A DNA stretch of 64,000 bases from Clostridium sp. AWRP (GTDB lineage: Bacteria; Bacillota; Clostridia; Clostridiales; Clostridiaceae). The stretch covers positions 3,596,001 to 3,660,000 of the forward strand of contig NZ_CP029758.2 in assembly GCF_004006395.2 (NCBI RefSeq). Reading direction: 5' to 3'. The notes beneath the pieces were generated by a model. The model had not been told where the DNA came from and did no database searches. It saw nothing but the letters and a program-made list of their open reading frames with translations. Positions 60,914 through 64,000 of this stretch are shown in pieces. Both the position numbers and the translations under genes were made by a program. The stretch's first letter is position 1. The number at the start of each line of letters is the position of its first letter.

Positions 60914-61435
60914 ATGGAAAACAGAACAAAAAACATATTGATATCCCAAGAACGAATTGAAAAGAGGATAGAAGAAGTAGGTAAAATAATAACCACTAAA
61001 TATAAAGATAAAAATTTATATGTATTATCACTTTTAAGAGGAAGTTTCATATTTACAGCAGATTTAGTAAGACAAATAAAACTTCCTGTAAAAATAGGAT
61101 TTATGACAACTTCAAGTTATGGAAATTCTGAAACATCATCTGGTGAAATAAAAATTGTAAATGATATATTAGACGACCTGAAGGGGTATGATGTTTTAAT
61201 TGTAGATGACATAACAGATACAGGTATTACTATGGACTTTGCTATAGACCATGTAAAATCTCTAGGTGCTTCCAGTGTAAAATGCTGCGTTCTTCTAGAC
61301 AAGCCTGACAGAAGAAAAATTTCATTGACCCCGGATTTTTGTTGTTTCGAAATTCCCGATGTATTTGTTGCAGGTTATGGATTAAATTATGGAGACTATT
61401 ATCGAAATATACCTTATATATTTAACTGGGAATAA
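60914..61435 (+). CDS. hpt: hypoxanthine phosphoribosyltransferase
   Basis: A 173-residue purine salvage enzyme forming IMP/GMP from hypoxanthine/guanine and PRPP. The PRPP motif VLIVDDITDTGIT is near residue 94, the flexible loop carries TTSSYGNSETSSG near 64, and the base-binding segment DVFVAGYGLNYGDYYRN lies near 150. ATG follows GGAGG. It is monocistronic, with a strong terminator shared with yunB. Confidence 0.96.
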   Translation: MENRTKNILISQERIEKRIEEVGKIITTKYKDKNLYVLSLLRGSFIFTADLVRQIKLPVKIGFMTTSSYGNSETSSGEIKIVNDILDDLKGYDVLIVDDITDTGITMDFAIDHVKSLGASSVKCCVLLDKPDRRKISLTPDFCCFEIPDVFVAGYGLNYGDYYRNIPYIFNWE

Positions 61436-61443
61436 TTTTGTTT

Positions 61444-61488
61444 AAATAATGGCAAAGCTCTTTTTAACATTGAGCTTTGCCATTATTT
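61444..61488. terminator. bidirectional terminator between hpt and yunB
   Basis: Perfect 17-bp arms AAATAATGGCAAAGCTC / GAGCTTTGCCATTATTT with an 11-base loop. The genes are convergent and it serves both. Confidence 0.9.
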
Positions 61489-62200
61489 AATTACCGGATT
61501 TTAACTTAACTCCAGTTTTATCAAGGCCTAAATCTATGGCCGTTTCTGGTACTTTTCCCACTATAATTGTTTCTGATATGGGTACTTCATTTTTTACCTG
61601 TACATCCTCACTTCCAAAGGGAATCATAACCCTCATGTTTGTTTTTACCTGTACACTTATTTTATGTCTAGCTTGATTTATACCTGCACTTTCAAAGCTT
61701 GACAAATATTTAGTCTCTATGTAACCTATAGGCTGCATCCTAATCGTAATGCTAGGTCCAAAAAATGCTAGCAAATTGTTTTTCATTATATATCCCATGG
61801 GAATCTTCAAGCCAATTTTTCCTACATTTCTTAGCTTACTTTGGGATTCCAATGCCACATCACAAGCGATTTTATTCATTTTTAGTGTATCTGCCCTAAC
61901 CATAACTATGTTGTCTTCCTTATCTTTTTCCACCTGTATAATGTCTTTATAATTAAATTGTTTTGAATACTCCTGCATTATAACTGAGTTTATAGTTTGT
62001 GTAACTACAGCTCTGATTTCTACATCTGAAGCTGTAATTATAGCAGGAGTTATCCTTGAATTTATAAAATAAAGACACACTGCTGTGGGTAAAGTTATTA
62101 CAATTATTATTAATACAATTTTCACTTTCTTAATGGGAACTTGAAATCTTTTTATATCTTCCACATCCTTATGATTTGATACATAATATATATATGACAA
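61487..62200 (-). CDS. yunB: sporulation protein YunB
   Basis: A 237-residue protein with one N-terminal membrane segment (about 27-46) and an external domain. It matches YunB, a sigma-E-dependent sporulation protein: INSRITPAIITASDVEIRA near residue 45, the KIGLKIPMGYIM-type block near 128 and LKIPMG, then PIGYIETKYLSSFESAGINQARHKI near 157. The mechanism in spore formation is not well defined. It is monocistronic and faces hpt. Confidence 0.88.
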   Translation of the reverse strand: MSYIYYVSNHKDVEDIKRFQVPIKKVKIVLIIIVITLPTAVCLYFINSRITPAIITASDVEIRAVVTQTINSVIMQEYSKQFNYKDIIQVEKDKEDNIVMVRADTLKMNKIACDVALESQSKLRNVGKIGLKIPMGYIMKNNLLAFFGPSITIRMQPIGYIETKYLSSFESAGINQARHKISVQVKTNMRVMIPFGSEDVQVKNEVPISETIIVGKVPETAIDLGLDKTGVKLKSGN

Positions 62201-62281
62201 TAACTTCGTGTATTTACCTAAAGATTTAATTTATGTTATAATAATTTAAAAAATGTACACTTCAAAACAAGGAGGAAATTT

Positions 62282-64000
62282 ATGGTCAAAAAGCGTAAAA
62301 AAGCTCAAAAAAAGTTTTTTAAGCATGGAGCTGCAATTTTATGTGGATTATTAGTATTGGTATTTGCTGCAGCATTGGGTTTAACTGCAGCTGTTATAAA
62401 AAATTCTCCTCCACTAGACATAAGCCAAATATCGAATTTAAACGAACCTTCCGTTCTATATGATGATAAAAATAATTTAATGGACGTACTAGTTACCCCA
62501 CAGCAAAGGACGGTAATACCTTTTAGCAGTATGCCCCAAAATTTAAAAAATGCTTTCGTAAGCATAGAAGATGAACGATTTTATAAACATAAAGGCATAG
62601 ACTTAAAAAGACTCATAGGTGTAGTATTTATAGATATTAAAAGCAAACTTAGTGGAAATACTGGAATTCAAGGTGCATCTACCATAACCCAACAATTGGT
62701 TAGAAATATATATTTATCTTCTAAAATATCTTATAAGAGAAAAATGCAAGAAATATATCTTTCCTTAAAACTTGAAAAAAAATTGAGTAAAACCCAAATA
62801 CTTGAGGCTTACATGAACACAATTTATTTAGGAGGAAGAGCATTAGGTGTTGAAGCTGCCGCCAAACAGTACTTTGGCAAATCAGCAAAAGATCTAAACT
62901 TAATTGAGTGTGCTTTTATTGCAGGTATGCCTCAAAGTCCTTCTGTATATTATCCTTATTCTCCTACAGCTAAAAAAAATCCATCTATATATTTAAATAG
63001 AACTACTACTGTAATAAAAAAAATGTATGAGAATGGATATATATCAAAGAATCAGTACACAACTGCTGTAAATGATATTGCAAATGGTAAACTGGATATA
63101 ATGTCTGAGCCTACTGTAAACAATGGATATAACAATGAATGGTTTACTGTACCTGTTATAAATGCAGTAAAAAAAGATCTAAAATCCAAATACAAATATA
63201 CAGATGAACAAATTGAGAATTTACTTATGTATAGTGGTTTAAAAATACATACTACTATGAATAAGGACTTGCAGGAAAAAACTGAAAATACCTTAAATAA
63301 CGACAGTATTTTTAATTCTTCATCTCCAGATAAAAATGGAATAGTTCAACCTCAGGCTTCTGCTGTAGTCATGAATTATCATACAGGTGAGGTAAAGGCA
63401 CTAGTCGGTGGAAGGGGAACCCAGCCAGCCAGATCTTTCAACAGAGCTGCATCTGAAAAATATTTAAGACCTTCAGGTTCCAGTATAAAACCTTTAACTG
63501 TATACAGCCCTGCTGTAGATTCAAAACAATTTACTGCAGCTTCTACAATAGATTCTTCTCCATTATCACCTGAACTTTCAAATAAATATGCTTCTAATGG
63601 AGAACCTTATGACCCTAAAAATGATGAATCTACTGATTTTGGAACCGTAACTTTAAGAACTGCCTTAACTAAATCCTTAAATACAGTAGCAGTTAAAATA
63701 GAAGATAGAATGGGTTTAAAAACCGGAGCTGACTATGCAGAAAAATTTGGTTTAACTTTAGACGAGCATGATAGATCCAGTATAGCAGCACTTTCTCTTG
63801 GAGAGCTCCATCATGGTACAAATACACTTTTGATGTCTGCTGCTTATGGAACTTTTGGAAATTCTGGAAAATACACTACTCCAAAGCTTTACACTACAGT
63901 AGTAAATAGAGATGGTACAGTTTTACTTGATAATAAAACCCAAACTAAAAAAGCACTTTCTCCACAAAGTGCCTATGTGCTATATCAAATGTTAAAAGGT
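62282..64000 (+). CDS. class A penicillin-binding protein 1A, C-terminus outside window
   Basis: The first 573 codons of a bifunctional peptidoglycan synthase. ATG 62282 follows AAGGAGGAAA. It has a basic N-terminus and one membrane segment (about 15-38). The GT51 glycosyltransferase covers about 65-240 with the catalytic Glu in EDERFYKHKGIDLKR near 97 and GASTITQQLVRN near 130. The transpeptidase begins near 360 with the active-site S-x-x-K in PSGSSIKPLTVY near 400 and the S-x-N motif in KSLNTVAVK near 468. The KTG motif lies beyond the window. It polymerises and cross-links glycan strands outside the membrane. Confidence 0.95.
   Translation, partial: MVKKRKKAQKKFFKHGAAILCGLLVLVFAAALGLTAAVIKNSPPLDISQISNLNEPSVLYDDKNNLMDVLVTPQQRTVIPFSSMPQNLKNAFVSIEDERFYKHKGIDLKRLIGVVFIDIKSKLSGNTGIQGASTITQQLVRNIYLSSKISYKRKMQEIYLSLKLEKKLSKTQILEAYMNTIYLGGRALGVEAAAKQYFGKSAKDLNLIECAFIAGMPQSPSVYYPYSPTAKKNPSIYLNRTTTVIKKMYENGYISKNQYTTAVNDIANGKLDIMSEPTVNNGYNNEWFTVPVINAVKKDLKSKYKYTDEQIENLLMYSGLKIHTTMNKDLQEKTENTLNNDSIFNSSSPDKNGIVQPQASAVVMNYHTGEVKALVGGRGTQPARSFNRAASEKYLRPSGSSIKPLTVYSPAVDSKQFTAASTIDSSPLSPELSNKYASNGEPYDPKNDESTDFGTVTLRTALTKSLNTVAVKIEDRMGLKTGADYAEKFGLTLDEHDRSSIAALSLGELHHGTNTLLMSAAYGTFGNSGKYTTPKLYTTVVNRDGTVLLDNKTQTKKALSPQSAYVLYQMLKG

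Overview
The window is low-GC, AT-rich DNA from a Firmicute, almost certainly a Clostridium sensu stricto (cluster I) species. Support comes from the syntenic block secDF - DHH protein - apt - relA - dtd - hemZ - hisS - aspS, the SCIFF peptide/maturase pair next to yajC-tgt-queA-ruvBA, sporulation genes (CotF-like coat proteins, YunB, a BofC-like protein), strong GGAGG ribosome binding sites, and frequent TTG/GTG starts. The ferredoxin-linked oxidoreductases fit an anaerobic, possibly acetogenic metabolism. I cannot name the species.

Region 1 (1-14.6 kb) is a catabolic accessory region. It holds a partial 2-hydroxyacid dehydrogenase, a DUF3100 membrane protein with a small membrane partner and an M20 amidohydrolase, and a 2-enoate-reductase-like flavo-Fe-S enzyme on the + strand. 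Next comes a thiamine-diphosphate 2-oxoacid:ferredoxin oxidoreductase in four subunits, whose lengths and active-site residues fit oxalate oxidoreductase. It sits behind a CDC48/p97-type double AAA+ ATPase (same strand, 59-bp gap, no terminator seen). Downstream is an OFA (oxalate/formate) MFS transporter broken by one in-frame TGA, then a thioredoxin-fold protein without a CxxC. A GntR/FCD regulator lies upstream, and three TTGGTATACCAA-type palindromes suggest a small regulon. The 5' region of the AAA gene has been duplicated and one copy has decayed.

Region 2 (14.6-30.6 kb) is mixed: a chemoreceptor, a VanW protein, a PHP phosphatase, a two-gene galactofuranose module (glf plus GT2), a probable 6S RNA, two spore-coat-like genes, tRNA-Leu(GAG), a lytic transglycosylase, coaE, polA, a MEDS-domain protein, hemolysin III and a DUF6483 protein.

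Region 3 (30.6-51 kb) is a long minus-strand housekeeping block: aspS, hisS, hemZ, an MBL hydrolase, dtd, relA, apt, a degenerate RecJ-like protein, secF, secD, scfB/scfA (the 45-residue SCIFF precursor is easily missed), TIGR04086, yajC, tgt, queA, ruvB, ruvA, a BofC-like protein and a ComEC-type hydrolase.

Region 4 (51-64 kb) holds mltG, yebC, yigZ, a MocR regulator with a palindromic operator, a nucleotidyltransferase, a complete 1891-bp ISL3-type insertion sequence with 8-bp target duplication and a split transposase, hflX with an N-terminal JAMM motif, hpt, yunB and the start of a class A penicillin-binding protein.

Several families of small intergenic repeats are present: hairpin-rich elements starting ATAAACAGAGTTCTTGG (six copies or fragments), MITE-like elements with long terminal inverted repeats, and a repeat found downstream of three genes.
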